Shown here piece after piece: positions 18,254 to 27,754 of a stretch of DNA of 64,000 nt. The translations under genes and the position numbers were made by a program. This DNA is from an uncultured Thalassotalea sp. GTDB lineage: Bacteria; Pseudomonadota; Gammaproteobacteria; Enterobacterales; Alteromonadaceae. The notes under the pieces are model-generated. The model had not been told where the DNA came from, did not search any database, and was given only the letters and a program-made list of their open reading frames with translations. The stretch's first letter is position 1, and every line of letters begins with the position of its first letter. The DNA is taken from positions 95,314 through 159,313 of the forward strand of contig CANLNK010000010.1 of assembly GCA_947492575.1 (NCBI GenBank). Reading direction: 5' to 3'.

Positions 18254-19367
18254 AGACGGCCAATATGTTCATGTAGAAGAAATCATCAAAGCCATGCGAG
18301 AGCTTGGTCATGAGGTCATTGTGGTTGGTCCCGCTGTTGCTGAAAATTCAGAGTTTGGTAGCGATAGTGGTTGGGTGGACGTGCTTAAAGCAAAGCTTCC
18401 ACAATGGTTCTACGAAATCCTTGAATTCTCTTATTCATTCTATGCCTTTTTTAAACTGGCTAGGGCGATCATAAAGCATAAGCCAGATGCCATTTACGAA
18501 CGTTGTAACCTTTTCTTACCTGCTGGTATCTGGGCTAAAAAGCTATTTAAGTTGCCGCTTCAGTTGGAAGTAAATTCACCTCTTTATCTTGAGCGAAAAA
18601 AATATAGTGGTATTGCATTAGACAAACTGGCTAAATGGTCCGAGGCTTATGCTTGGAGTAATGCCGATAGAGTCTTGCCCGTTACAGAGGTACTCGCCAC
18701 CTACATTCGTAAGGAAGGCGTGGATGATAAGAAAATCCGGATTATTCCCAATGGTGTTGATACCCGAGTCTTTAAACCCAAGCAACCAGCTAACCGAGCA
18801 GCACGTTTCCAAGGCAAGTTAGTTGTGGGCTTTGTGGGCTTTTGTCGTGAGTGGCATAAGCTAGACGAAGTGATGAAGCTGCTAGCCGCTTCAAAGAGAA
18901 ATGATTTAATTTTTCTAGTCGTTGGTGATGGGCCTGTAATTAAGGAATTAAAAGTACTTGCTGGCGAGCTAGAATTTGAACAACACTTTGAATCCACCGG
19001 TTTAGTTAAGCGCGAAGATATGCCGCACTGGTTAGATCAAATTGACATTGCCCTTCAGCCAGCCGTAACACCTTGGGCTTCACCTTTAAAAATGATTGAA
19101 TATTTGGCGAAAGGCCATGCAATTGTCGCCCCTGACGCTGATAATATTCTTGAGTTGCTTGATAAGGAAAATAGTTGTTTGTTTCAAGAAGGCGACATGC
19201 CGGGAATGATCTCGCAGATTGAACGTTTAATTGAGCACAAGGCTTTAAGAGAGCATTGCTCTGCTAAAGCATTGGCTACGATTAGTCACTTATCTTTATC
19301 ATGGAAAGGTAACGCCAACAAAATAATTGACGAATATACTGCGTTGACCAAAAAGTCGTATACATAG
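18219..19367 (+). CDS. Glycosyltransferase family 4
   Basis: This 382-residue GT4-like glycosyltransferase begins MKILYHHRIASKDGQYVHVE, with a variant of the acceptor-side start motif. The C-terminal half carries VVGFVGFCREWHKLDEVMKL, FLVVGDGPVIKEL and an EX7E-like region (PAVTPWASPLKMIEYLAKGHAIV). It starts inside the sulfotransferase gene (35-base overlap) and lies between two sulfotransferases, suggesting that a residue it adds may be sulfated; that link is inference. Confidence 0.87.
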   Translation: MKILYHHRIASKDGQYVHVEEIIKAMRELGHEVIVVGPAVAENSEFGSDSGWVDVLKAKLPQWFYEILEFSYSFYAFFKLARAIIKHKPDAIYERCNLFLPAGIWAKKLFKLPLQLEVNSPLYLERKKYSGIALDKLAKWSEAYAWSNADRVLPVTEVLATYIRKEGVDDKKIRIIPNGVDTRVFKPKQPANRAARFQGKLVVGFVGFCREWHKLDEVMKLLAASKRNDLIFLVVGDGPVIKELKVLAGELEFEQHFESTGLVKREDMPHWLDQIDIALQPAVTPWASPLKMIEYLAKGHAIVAPDADNILELLDKENSCLFQEGDMPGMISQIERLIEHKALREHCSAKALATISHLSLSWKGNANKIIDEYTALTKKSYT

Positions 19368-19394
19368 AGAGAATAATATTAGGGGCGTAATACT

Positions 19395-20366
19395 ATGGGC
19401 AGAATAATACTAACGGGATTGGCGCGATCAGGAACAACTTTTCTCGCCAAACTTTTCGATAGTCATCGAGATGTATTTTATAAACATGAACCTGATGGTT
19501 TTAATAAAAATAAGTTTGATGTGCCTAGAATTCCCGCCGAACAAGATTACGATACATTGGAGGTTAATGCGCGAAAATACATTGATTTCTTGTTTAGCGT
19601 CAGAGATTTAAAGTCTTTAGGCAAAGAGCCTTTTTTTGACAAAAGCTATCGTTCTACTGCAAAGAAAACAATAATGGTGATTTGGGTTTATATACTTAAA
19701 GTTCATGAACGAGCTTTTAAGCAGAAATTAAGGGGCAATGTAGTACCTGAGTTTAAGTCGAGTGATAAAGAACATAATACGGTTTTGAAACTTGTCGCTA
19801 GTCTTGGTCGAACGGGACTTTTCCTCCATACTGAGAGTAACATTAAGTATGTCCACATTATTCGTCACCCAGCAGGCGTTGCAGCTTCTAGAATTAGGGG
19901 GGATATTGAGGGAAATATGCAGGGCGAAACCTTCATGGATGAACTCGTTTGCTTGCCCGAGGCGAAACAGTATAACTTTACTGAACAAGATATTGCGAGT
20001 TTTACCAATGTGCAGCGCTACGCCTACGAGTGGATGCTGATCAACGATAAAGTCTTTGAGGAGTGCAATGACAAGGACAATTATGTTTTAGTTAGCTACG
20101 AAGCACTATGCCAAGATACAGAAATGGAATTGCGTAGAGTTTTTGATAAATGTGGACTACCGTGGTGCAGCCAAACAGAAGAGTTTATTAGACATTTAGA
20201 GGGCTTTTCAAGTGCTAAAGGGCGATACTACAGTGTTATGCGGTCGCCAAAACTTTCAGCTAATAAATGGCGAGAAGAACTATCTGAAGAACAGATAGCT
20301 GAGGTAGCAGCAGTTGTATCGCAAAGTAAAGTCGCCAACGTTCTTTTTGCCGAATACAACTGTTAG
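19395..20366 (+). CDS. Sulfotransferase family protein (second)
   Basis: This 323-residue protein has the PAPS-binding loop ILTGLARSGTTFLAKLFDSH at residues 4-23 and the 3'-phosphate-binding stretch YVHIIRHPAGVAASRIRGD near 153-171, both sulfotransferase hallmarks. The C-terminal half contains VLVSYEALCQDTE, typical of the family. No signal or membrane segment is seen, so it probably acts in the cytoplasm on lipid-linked intermediates. AGGGG precedes the ATG. It is not a close copy of the other sulfotransferases. Confidence 0.85.
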   Translation: MGRIILTGLARSGTTFLAKLFDSHRDVFYKHEPDGFNKNKFDVPRIPAEQDYDTLEVNARKYIDFLFSVRDLKSLGKEPFFDKSYRSTAKKTIMVIWVYILKVHERAFKQKLRGNVVPEFKSSDKEHNTVLKLVASLGRTGLFLHTESNIKYVHIIRHPAGVAASRIRGDIEGNMQGETFMDELVCLPEAKQYNFTEQDIASFTNVQRYAYEWMLINDKVFEECNDKDNYVLVSYEALCQDTEMELRRVFDKCGLPWCSQTEEFIRHLEGFSSAKGRYYSVMRSPKLSANKWREELSEEQIAEVAAVVSQSKVANVLFAEYNC

Positions 20367-20377
20367 TAGGAAATGTA

Positions 20378-21664
20378 GTGCTTGCCAAATCAGCTAAATG
20401 GAAATATTTAACAAAATTTAAACAAGTAGTAAAATATTGCTTGGTATTGTTTTTAGTGGGTTTGTTTATAGCTAACGTCTTATTTCCCAATCGATTTTAT
20501 GAATTGAATGTACTTATTCATAAGTATACGGACTTGAATATTCGTCAGAACACAGGGCTACATAAATACACATTAATTTTTATCAGAAAGATGACAATCT
20601 TTTTGCCCTCCGTAGATGAAATTGAAATTGAACGTGAATTTATGCAGGTTGGTGTCGTTGACCCTGAAAGTGTTAACCAAGAGGTGGGACAGGTTGTATC
20701 TGAAAGATATTATATCGACAATGAGGAACGTTTTTTAAAAGTCTTGCGCACGGCGAAAGCAGGCTCGGTAATTACCTTAATGCCCGGTGAATATCATATT
20801 GTTAAAAGTAAAATCGAGATAGGCTTCCCTGGCGAGGTTTATAAACCTATTACTGTTAGAGCAAGTAACTATGGAGACGTAAAACTTCGCCTTGGAACCA
20901 AGCAAGGGTTCTTGGTTAATAAACCTTTTTGGGTTTTTGAAAACCTAATAATTGAAGGCGAGTGTACTCACGATAGCTGGTGTGATCATGCTTTTCATTT
21001 AGTAGGAAATGCTGATTATACGGTTATTAGAAATAACCATGTCAAAAACTTTAATGCACATATTAAATCAAATGGCTATCGTGAGAGCAAACAAAGCTCA
21101 AAACGCATCTTTCCTAATTATGTAACGATTCAAAACAATACGCTTATAAATGAATGGAAAAGAAATACAATAAACTCAGTAACCCCCATAGATATAGTTG
21201 GTGGAGAACACTGGAAAATAAAACACAATTTTATTGCTGACTTTGGAAAGTATGGAAGAAAGGGGCGAGGCGTTACATACGGTGCTTATTTGAAGGGTGA
21301 TGGTAAGTACGGAGTGATGGAAGAAAACCTTGTTGCTTGTGCGTGGAGATTGCCCCACACTTCTACGACAGACATACGTATAGGGCTGTCTCTTGGCGGT
21401 GGAGGAACAGGCCCACAATTTTGCCACAACGGCATATGTGAACAAGAGCATGAAGGTGGAATAATACGCAACAATATTATTGTAAATTGTTTTAATGATG
21501 TCGGTATTTATCTAAATAAAGCACGAAATAGTATGGTTTACGGCAATCACGTATTAAGCTCCGTAGGCATAGATTTACGTTTCCCGCAGACTAGTGCAGA
21601 GATCTTTAATAACAAAATTGATGGCAGAGTAAGAACTAGAAACGGTGCTACGCTTGTTGAGTAA
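20378..21664 (+). CDS. Membrane-anchored right-handed beta-helix protein
   Basis: This 428-residue protein starts with GTG. A hydrophobic helix at about 14-31 lacks an obvious cleavage site, so it looks like a signal anchor leaving the rest periplasmic. From about residue 110 it has the pattern of a parallel beta-helix (repeated short strands with Asn turns: VIRNNHVKNF, VTIQNNTLINEW, IIRNNIIVNC, MVYGNHVLSS). It opens with the VITLMPGEYHI motif seen in chondroitinase-B-like (PL6) and related lyases or epimerases. Catalytic residues cannot be assigned with confidence. In a polymer-synthesis operon it may be a lyase that trims polymer, or a C5-epimerase. The next gene starts on its last base (TAATG). 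Confidence 0.72.
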   Translation: MLAKSAKWKYLTKFKQVVKYCLVLFLVGLFIANVLFPNRFYELNVLIHKYTDLNIRQNTGLHKYTLIFIRKMTIFLPSVDEIEIEREFMQVGVVDPESVNQEVGQVVSERYYIDNEERFLKVLRTAKAGSVITLMPGEYHIVKSKIEIGFPGEVYKPITVRASNYGDVKLRLGTKQGFLVNKPFWVFENLIIEGECTHDSWCDHAFHLVGNADYTVIRNNHVKNFNAHIKSNGYRESKQSSKRIFPNYVTIQNNTLINEWKRNTINSVTPIDIVGGEHWKIKHNFIADFGKYGRKGRGVTYGAYLKGDGKYGVMEENLVACAWRLPHTSTTDIRIGLSLGGGGTGPQFCHNGICEQEHEGGIIRNNIIVNCFNDVGIYLNKARNSMVYGNHVLSSVGIDLRFPQTSAEIFNNKIDGRVRTRNGATLVE

Positions 21665-22665
21665 TGAACTTTATTTTTCGAGTTGGTCGTTGGAAGTATA
21701 TTTTTTGGAATAAAATGATGCAGGATACACAAAACGTTTGTTTTTTATTGGGGGTTTTGCCCAGAACAGGAACAAACTATGTCGCAAATTTAATAGAGTG
21801 CCATACAAAAGTTATTGCAGAAGGCCCGTTGTGGGAAGATTTTTTTGTTAGTAACTCAAGCCATTTAACTAAATTTGCTGATAATAGTCTGCGCTATTGG
21901 AATAGTCGATGGGATCCTGAAGGAACGTTACTTAACAAAAAACGTTTATTCAATGCATTGGGACGAGGCTTGCTGTCCTTTATTAATGAGCAAAAAACCA
22001 AACCAGAACATCAAGACAAACTTATTATTGCCAAAACTCCAACAGTCAGAAATCTAGCAAATTTCTTTGAGTTGTTCCCTGAAAATAAACTCATTATTGT
22101 TGTGAGAGACGGGCGAAACATTATTGCTTCAGGTGAAAAGTCGTTTCGTTGGGATTTTGATAAAGCGTCTAGAGATTGGGCCCGTGGAATAAACAATATC
22201 ATGAACTTTATTGATAGCCATTCTGATAAATCAGACAACATCCTGTTGTTGAAGTATGAGGATGTCTACAACAACACTTATCATGCTTTAAGTGAAATAC
22301 TTACGTTTCTTTCACTTGACCAAACAGAATTTGATTGGGATGCAGCTAATAATTTAGGGATTTCTGGTTCGTCAGAGACCGTTGATAAATACGGTGAAGT
22401 TTCGTGGCAAAAAAAATCTAAAAAAACTAATGATTTCAAGCCTTTAGAAAGGTTTGGGGCATGGTCAACAGGGAAGCGTTTGAGATTTTCTTGGTTGGCT
22501 GGCAATGCCGCACGAAGGATTGGGTATGATGTTGACACCTTACCATCTGGCCTTGGATTTAAGGCATATCAATTGATGTTGACGATGACATGGCCATTAA
22601 GGTCAGTCCCAAGAGCTATTTTTTACGCCCTTAAAGAAAAACGTTTCATACTCAAATCTCATTAG
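21664..22665 (+). CDS. Sulfotransferase family protein (third)
   Basis: This 333-residue sulfotransferase-like protein has the phosphosulfate loop LLGVLPRTGTNYVANLIECH near residues 28-47. The 3'-phosphate region is LIIVVRDGRNIIASGEKSF near 142-160, followed by the LLLKYEDVYNN acceptor-side motif. The RTGTNY version of the loop differs from RSGTT in the two upstream sulfotransferases, so it belongs to a different subgroup. The ATG overlaps the TAA of the beta-helix gene by one base, so the pair is probably translated together. Confidence 0.83.
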   Translation: MNFIFRVGRWKYIFWNKMMQDTQNVCFLLGVLPRTGTNYVANLIECHTKVIAEGPLWEDFFVSNSSHLTKFADNSLRYWNSRWDPEGTLLNKKRLFNALGRGLLSFINEQKTKPEHQDKLIIAKTPTVRNLANFFELFPENKLIIVVRDGRNIIASGEKSFRWDFDKASRDWARGINNIMNFIDSHSDKSDNILLLKYEDVYNNTYHALSEILTFLSLDQTEFDWDAANNLGISGSSETVDKYGEVSWQKKSKKTNDFKPLERFGAWSTGKRLRFSWLAGNAARRIGYDVDTLPSGLGFKAYQLMLTMTWPLRSVPRAIFYALKEKRFILKSH

Positions 22666-22682
22666 GCATATAAAGGAGTAAT

Positions 22683-22799
22683 ATGAGCTCACTATTTTTT
22701 TTGATTAATATGATTGCAGCTGTGTTACTTGCACGTTATTTTTCTAATCTAGAAGTTGAAAGTAGAACTCGTGAATCGTCTGATAAGGATGTAACTTAG
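22683..22799 (+). CDS. Small single-pass membrane protein (38 residues)
   Basis: A short gene fills the gap between the third sulfotransferase and the O-ligase. A strong Shine-Dalgarno AAAGGAG lies 5 bases before ATG 22683. The 38-residue product begins MSSLFFLINMIAAVLLARYF (residues 1-20), one hydrophobic helix, and ends in a charged tail rich in Glu, Arg, Ser and Asp. Its TAG shares one base with the GTG of the ligase gene (TAGTG). I do not recognise the family. It could be a small subunit of the ligase or a coupling leader whose translation opens the ligase start. Confidence 0.68.
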   Translation: MSSLFFLINMIAAVLLARYFSNLEVESRTRESSDKDVT

Positions 22800-24127
22800 T
22801 GCGTGATCTATTTTTAGCTTTTTTGTTCCCAATTTTCCTATACTACGGCTTCAGAACACCAGTTGTTGCTCTTTATTTGTGGTTTTGGACATCCATGTAT
22901 CCATTGCAAAATTGGTTATACGGGTTCGCGCTGTCATTACGTTTTAATTTAGTTTTTTCCATAGTCACTATGCTTGGCTATGTGTTCATGAAAAATAAAC
23001 CCCGCTTTAAAATCACTGGATTGTTTGTATTAGTAATCGTCTTCGCATTGCATAGTGGCTTAGGTGTCATGATGTATGCCTATTTCGATGCAATGTGGCA
23101 ATCGTTTGAGGAGTTTATAAAAGCAGTAGTGTTTTTCATTTTCGTCGTTTTGTTACTGCGTAAAAAAGAGCATTTTGAAGGCATTTTAATGTTTTTAACG
23201 ATTGCCTTGTGTTTCTATGGTGTTTTAGAAGGATTAAAAGTCATAGTGACAGCAGGTGGCCACAATATTTATGGCTTGAAGGGCCCTCTTGGTGATAATA
23301 ATAAAGTCGCCTTGGGTTTAAATATGGCTATTCCATTGGTTTTATATTTGGCGGGTCAGGTACACTACAGATATGGCAAACTAGCACTTTATTGTATTGC
23401 TTTTTTATGTGCCATTGCGGTAATTGGTACTGCTTCCAGAGGAGGTTTTATCGGCCTTATCGCAATGGCAGCGTACTACTGGTGGAAGAACGGCAAAAAG
23501 TTGTCGATTGTATTTGGCGTTATGTTTATCGCGGGGGTAGCTGTTTATCTAATGCCTTCAGAATGGTTTGAGAGAATGAATACCATCAAAGAGACATCTA
23601 GCGCTACAGAAAGCCCGTTAACCTCTCGAGTAACTTCTTGGAAAATTAATTATTTGGCCGCTCTAGATCATCCGTATATAGGACATGGCTTCAACGCAAC
23701 TGCCGGTCAATTTGTGTGGCAGAACTATGTTCACGACTTAGATTCATTGAATTGGGGAATCGAAACACCTATTCCAAAAATTGGCTATGTAGCCCATAGC
23801 ATTTACTTTGAAGTGCTTGGAAACCAGGGCTTTGTTGGTTTGTTTATGTTCTTGCTCATTATATTTTTGACCATTTCAAAAATAAATAAATTGTGTAAAC
23901 AGGCTTATCAACAGGGAAGCTGGGAGCATCAATTATTGACCAGTATAAAAGTATCAATTGCAGCCTTTTGTATATGTGGTGCAGCGTTAAGTGCTGCTTA
24001 TTTTGAATTATTTTATGCTTTAGTTGCCATGGTGATATGTATGGAGCTGAGAACGTTGTCTGAAAAGCAACTTACAGGCAGGTTAGCTGAAACCGCTCGA
24101 AAAAAACATTACAGACAAGTTAGATAA
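22799..24127 (+). CDS. XrtA-associated O-antigen ligase/polymerase-like protein (putative O-glycosylation ligase)
   Basis: This 442-residue polytopic membrane protein has about ten hydrophobic helices and a periplasmic loop in the Wzy_C region (about 270-345). N-terminal MRDLFLAFLFPIFLYYGFRT resembles TIGR03097, the putative O-glycosylation ligase linked with exosortase A. Ligase-type features include GTASRGGFIGLIAMA, an R/G-rich loop, and the GHGFNA and AHSIYFEVLGNQGF motifs with His and Glu. It may transfer polymer to a protein or lipid acceptor, or polymerise repeat units. The start is GTG, coupled to the 38-codon gene. Confidence 0.88.
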   Translation: MRDLFLAFLFPIFLYYGFRTPVVALYLWFWTSMYPLQNWLYGFALSLRFNLVFSIVTMLGYVFMKNKPRFKITGLFVLVIVFALHSGLGVMMYAYFDAMWQSFEEFIKAVVFFIFVVLLLRKKEHFEGILMFLTIALCFYGVLEGLKVIVTAGGHNIYGLKGPLGDNNKVALGLNMAIPLVLYLAGQVHYRYGKLALYCIAFLCAIAVIGTASRGGFIGLIAMAAYYWWKNGKKLSIVFGVMFIAGVAVYLMPSEWFERMNTIKETSSATESPLTSRVTSWKINYLAALDHPYIGHGFNATAGQFVWQNYVHDLDSLNWGIETPIPKIGYVAHSIYFEVLGNQGFVGLFMFLLIIFLTISKINKLCKQAYQQGSWEHQLLTSIKVSIAAFCICGAALSAAYFELFYALVAMVICMELRTLSEKQLTGRLAETARKKHYRQVR

Positions 24128-24147
24128 GAAGTATAGGCGAGAATGTT

Positions 24148-25206
24148 TTGAAAAAAGAAACCTCGATTTACCTTGATTTAGTTCGTTTCCTAGCTGCATT
24201 CGTAGTTCTTGTTGTTCACGCTAAAGACGAAAGGCTCACGGGCGGCTTTCTATGGCAATTGGGCGGATATGGGCAAACTGCTGTAATGATATTTTTTGTT
24301 ATGTCAGGTTATGTAATTGCTTATGTAGTCAATGAAAGAGAAAATACTCTCAATAAATATGTTCTAGCAAGATGCGCTCGTCTTTTTTCGGTGATAATTC
24401 CTGCTCTAATTATTACTTTAATTTGTAATGAACTCGGTAACTATTTAATAAGCGAAAGTTATAAAGGCCCATGGAATACCAATGAGGAATATTACTGGTC
24501 TCGTTACATCGTTGCATTATTCTTTGGCCAAGCGATATGGAGTGGAGGGTTTTCACCTACTAATAATGGTGCTTTTTGGTCGATTACCTATGAGGCTGCA
24601 TATTACGCTTTCTTTGCTATTTGGATATTTATCCCCTCATTAAAGACTAAGAGCATTTTGCTTGTTGTTTTAGCTGCTGTCGTTGGTCCAACTGTTGTGT
24701 TGCTTTTACCTATTTGGATGATGGGAGTGGCCGTATATAAAATTCACAGACGAAATTTCCAGGTACACCCTGCTATTTGCTTCATCATATTTGCTATTTC
24801 GTTAATTTTGCTTTTGTTTAGTCAGCAATACCGTGAGGCTTTCGAATTTAAGGCGAGTTGGCTTTCCAGAAATTGCATGATTGGTGATTACATTGATGGA
24901 ATACTATTTTCCATTCACTTGTTAGTTTTGCCTCAAACTATTCGCTATTTTAAATACCCATTGAATTTATTGGAAAAGCCGATAGTATTCTTTGCAAGCC
25001 TGACTTTCTCGCTGTATTTATTCCACCTACCAATTATTAGATTTTTAGGCGTTATATCGCCATTCGAAGAGGTATCTAGTTGGCAGCAAGTACTCTATAT
25101 TTACGGTGTGACACTGTTGACTGTCATTGTTATAGGGCGACCTATAGAGCGTTCAAAGTATAAACTAAAATTGTACTTACAAAGATTAGTAAAAATTAGA
25201 GCCTAA
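24148..25206 (+). CDS. Acyltransferase family 3 membrane protein
   Basis: This 352-residue protein has about ten transmembrane segments. It opens with YLDLVRFLAAFVVLVVHAKD, which contains the catalytic-type arginine and histidine of acyltransferase-3 (OafA-like) proteins, followed by FFVMSGYVIAYVV. It is predicted to add acetyl or another acyl group to sugars in the membrane. The start is TTG at 24148; a nearby ATG is out of frame. It is the last gene of the rightward operon, and its final 11 bases overlap the end of the oppositely oriented flippase gene. Confidence 0.9.
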   Translation: MKKETSIYLDLVRFLAAFVVLVVHAKDERLTGGFLWQLGGYGQTAVMIFFVMSGYVIAYVVNERENTLNKYVLARCARLFSVIIPALIITLICNELGNYLISESYKGPWNTNEEYYWSRYIVALFFGQAIWSGGFSPTNNGAFWSITYEAAYYAFFAIWIFIPSLKTKSILLVVLAAVVGPTVVLLLPIWMMGVAVYKIHRRNFQVHPAICFIIFAISLILLLFSQQYREAFEFKASWLSRNCMIGDYIDGILFSIHLLVLPQTIRYFKYPLNLLEKPIVFFASLTFSLYLFHLPIIRFLGVISPFEEVSSWQQVLYIYGVTLLTVIVIGRPIERSKYKLKLYLQRLVKIRA

Positions 25207-26689
25207 CTTTTCTAATGAACTGTTTTTTACTTTGAATGAGTGCTCCATGTAGAAAAGCAAAGTCTTCATTTATACTTTTACACATTACAATACAGCTTGT
25301 TGTGGTGAATATGTATACCATTAATAAGGCTGTACCGTAGACGGTTAAGTTAGATATTGCATAGTCAAATTTACCGATGTAATGAATAATCTGGCTGATA
25401 AACCCATAAGTTATTAAGTTAAAGATTGCTGTTATTATAAATGATGTCAACAGCCTCTTTAGCGACAGCTTTATTGAATTAGCCAATATCGTTACTAATA
25501 TGATGCAGCTTATTAAGCTAATTGCACTTTTTGTTAAAACTAAAGTTTCAATATCGAATTGACTAAGTGCCATATATAGTAAAAAAGTGGATAACGTTGC
25601 GCTAATTGCTTCAAAGAAAAATAGAAATTTTGTCTTTCCTAAAATTGTAAAGATACCAAAAATGTTACCTATGAACGTACCAAAAATAATTAAAGGGGAT
25701 AACAAAGGTAATATTGTTTGAACGAACTGCCACTTCTCACCGCCACCTAAAAATAGTTCAACTAACGGGTTTGACAGAACAGCTACACAGACACATATAG
25801 GTGTTGTTAAAAAAAGTATCAAGAACAGCGACTTTTGAGTTTTTTCTCGAAAGCTTTCTTCAGTCGATTTTTCTTGTGCTAAAGCGGGAAAAATCGCATC
25901 TGTAATCGGGCTAACTACAATATCTAGTGGCAAGTTTTTTATTCGCTGAGCCATATTGTATTGGCCGAGTTCTTTCACTCCTATGCTGCTGGTGATTAAC
26001 AGCTGATCTATTTTTCCATTTGTATAATTAACGAAGCCTTTAAGTAAAGTCCACTGTGAAAAAGACCACTGTTGCTTTATTTGATTTAAACAATAGGTTG
26101 GACGGTAGGTAGATATGTAGTAACTTCCCAGTGTTATTACGACATGGTTTATCAGTGTACCAATAATAAATGCCCAATAATTTTGGTATATTAGTGCAAT
26201 AATAATAGTAAATATGAAAGAAATAAGTTTTGCGATGCTTTGTAACAGCATGATCTTTTTAAATTTCATTTCTTTTTTTAATAACACTTGACCAATATTC
26301 TCTCCCGCTATTAGTACAGGTACTAGCGCCAAAGCCCGAACGGCGTCCTCTAATCCCTGTGTCTGAAAAAAATCAGATACGAAAAAGCTGGCGATGAATA
26401 ACAAAGTAGCAATAGCTATTTTTATCAAAACCTGTATTGTCCAAGCAGTATTTATATCTTCCTGTGTTAACGTTTCTTTGTGTATTAAATATTGCTCTGT
26501 ACCTATACGGGAGAATAAATCGAAAAAGCTTGTTACTAGTGCCGCGGTAGCTACTAAACCAAAGTCAAACGGTGTAAGAATACGTGCTAGTACTATGGTT
26601 GAAATAATACCTAAAAGGTTGATTGTCCATTTAGCTATTACCGACCAAAATGATCCATGCAGTAATTTAGAGATAAAGCCAGAATTCAC
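25196..26689 (-). CDS. Oligosaccharide flippase family protein (Wzx-like), copy 1
   Basis: This 497-residue multispan protein has about 12 to 14 hydrophobic helices of the MVF/MOP polysaccharide exporter group. It is predicted to flip undecaprenyl-linked repeat units to the periplasm. The N-terminus (LLGIISTIVLARILTPFDFGLVATAALV) has the LARILTPxDFG signature split across helix 1 and its loop. It is last in the leftward gene set and converges with the acyltransferase gene without space for a terminator. A second flippase of the same subgroup is at 34447-35928. Confidence 0.92.
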   Translation of the reverse strand: MNSGFISKLLHGSFWSVIAKWTINLLGIISTIVLARILTPFDFGLVATAALVTSFFDLFSRIGTEQYLIHKETLTQEDINTAWTIQVLIKIAIATLLFIASFFVSDFFQTQGLEDAVRALALVPVLIAGENIGQVLLKKEMKFKKIMLLQSIAKLISFIFTIIIALIYQNYWAFIIGTLINHVVITLGSYYISTYRPTYCLNQIKQQWSFSQWTLLKGFVNYTNGKIDQLLITSSIGVKELGQYNMAQRIKNLPLDIVVSPITDAIFPALAQEKSTEESFREKTQKSLFLILFLTTPICVCVAVLSNPLVELFLGGGEKWQFVQTILPLLSPLIIFGTFIGNIFGIFTILGKTKFLFFFEAISATLSTFLLYMALSQFDIETLVLTKSAISLISCIILVTILANSIKLSLKRLLTSFIITAIFNLITYGFISQIIHYIGKFDYAISNLTVYGTALLMVYIFTTTSCIVMCKSINEDFAFLHGALIQSKKQFIRKVRL

Positions 26690-26701
26690 TATTTTTCATG
26701 C

Positions 26702-27754
26702 TTAATCGTTGAATAAAGAAGTTAACTGCAATAATGCATTTATGTTCCAACTTGGATCCATCTCATCACGTTGAGAGTACATCAGTGCAGCCTTGCTATA
26801 CATGCCATCTTTGTCTTCCCACAGCGTGTTGAAAGCAGACTGCCAATCTTCTAATTTAGCATTGTATGGAAGAGATATCCCTCCTGGCCCTACAGCTTCT
26901 GGTAAGCCGCCTTGGCAGCTTGAAAGTACTGGTATACCACTAAAATGAGCTTCTGACGCAATTCTTCCCCAAGTCTCCACCCATTGACTAGGCGCCAATA
27001 AAACACGTGTCTGTGAATAAATTTCTCTCATATCTTCAAAAGGACCAACAATCTCAATATTGTTTGAAAGTAACTCGGATTGAGTTAATGCTGTGATCTT
27101 CAACCGATTGTTTACGACAAATTTAAATTTGATACTAGGGTGGCTTTTGGCTATTGATAATGCAATATCGAGGCCTTTATGTCGAGATGGATTTATAAAA
27201 GTAGCAAACCTTTTATTGTTTCTTTCAACCTTATATTTTTCTTTGAAAAAAATTGGAGGTAATACAAGTTCAATAGGTTTATCGCTATGAAGCCTCTTTG
27301 TATAGTTTGAGTTAACTATGTATTTTAAATGGTTAGGCAACTTCTGAGCATCAGAGATGGGTAAAGGATCTGGGGTATGAAAATAACTAATAACAGGCAG
27401 TTCATTATGATCTTCTGCTAATTTATTAAGTAAAGTGTAATAAGAAGCACCACCTTGCAGTATGACAACGTTAGGCTGTTCAAAGTCTATTATTTGTGAA
27501 ATATTTGCTGTGACATCAAAGCTACGATAAACGGTATACCCTCCATAGCTAGAGCGTATCCAGTTACGTTTGGTGACTATTTTATTTATCTTTGCTTTGA
27601 TCCCCAGAAAGCCTTCACCCCTAAAGCCTGCGAAAATTGAAACGTTATGCCCTTTATTTATTAATAATTTCGCCATGTCATGGGTATTGATTTCCATGCC
27701 CCCCGTAAGCTCTGGCATATATTTATGGGCACTTAAAAATAAGATATTCATCAT
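26702..27754 (-). CDS. Glycosyltransferase family 4
   Basis: This 350-residue GT-B glycosyltransferase has N-terminal ILFLSAHKYMPELTGGMEIN with the glycine-rich acceptor loop. The donor domain carries RFATFINPSRHKGLDIALSI and PSQWVETWGRIASEAHFSG, a variant EX7E motif. The gene overlaps the acyltransferase gene upstream by 4 bases and lies 12 bases before the flippase. The DNA of this stretch is notably AT-rich compared with the core genes. Confidence 0.87.
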   Translation of the reverse strand: MMNILFLSAHKYMPELTGGMEINTHDMAKLLINKGHNVSIFAGFRGEGFLGIKAKINKIVTKRNWIRSSYGGYTVYRSFDVTANISQIIDFEQPNVVILQGGASYYTLLNKLAEDHNELPVISYFHTPDPLPISDAQKLPNHLKYIVNSNYTKRLHSDKPIELVLPPIFFKEKYKVERNNKRFATFINPSRHKGLDIALSIAKSHPSIKFKFVVNNRLKITALTQSELLSNNIEIVGPFEDMREIYSQTRVLLAPSQWVETWGRIASEAHFSGIPVLSSCQGGLPEAVGPGGISLPYNAKLEDWQSAFNTLWEDKDGMYSKAALMYSQRDEMDPSWNINALLQLTSLFND

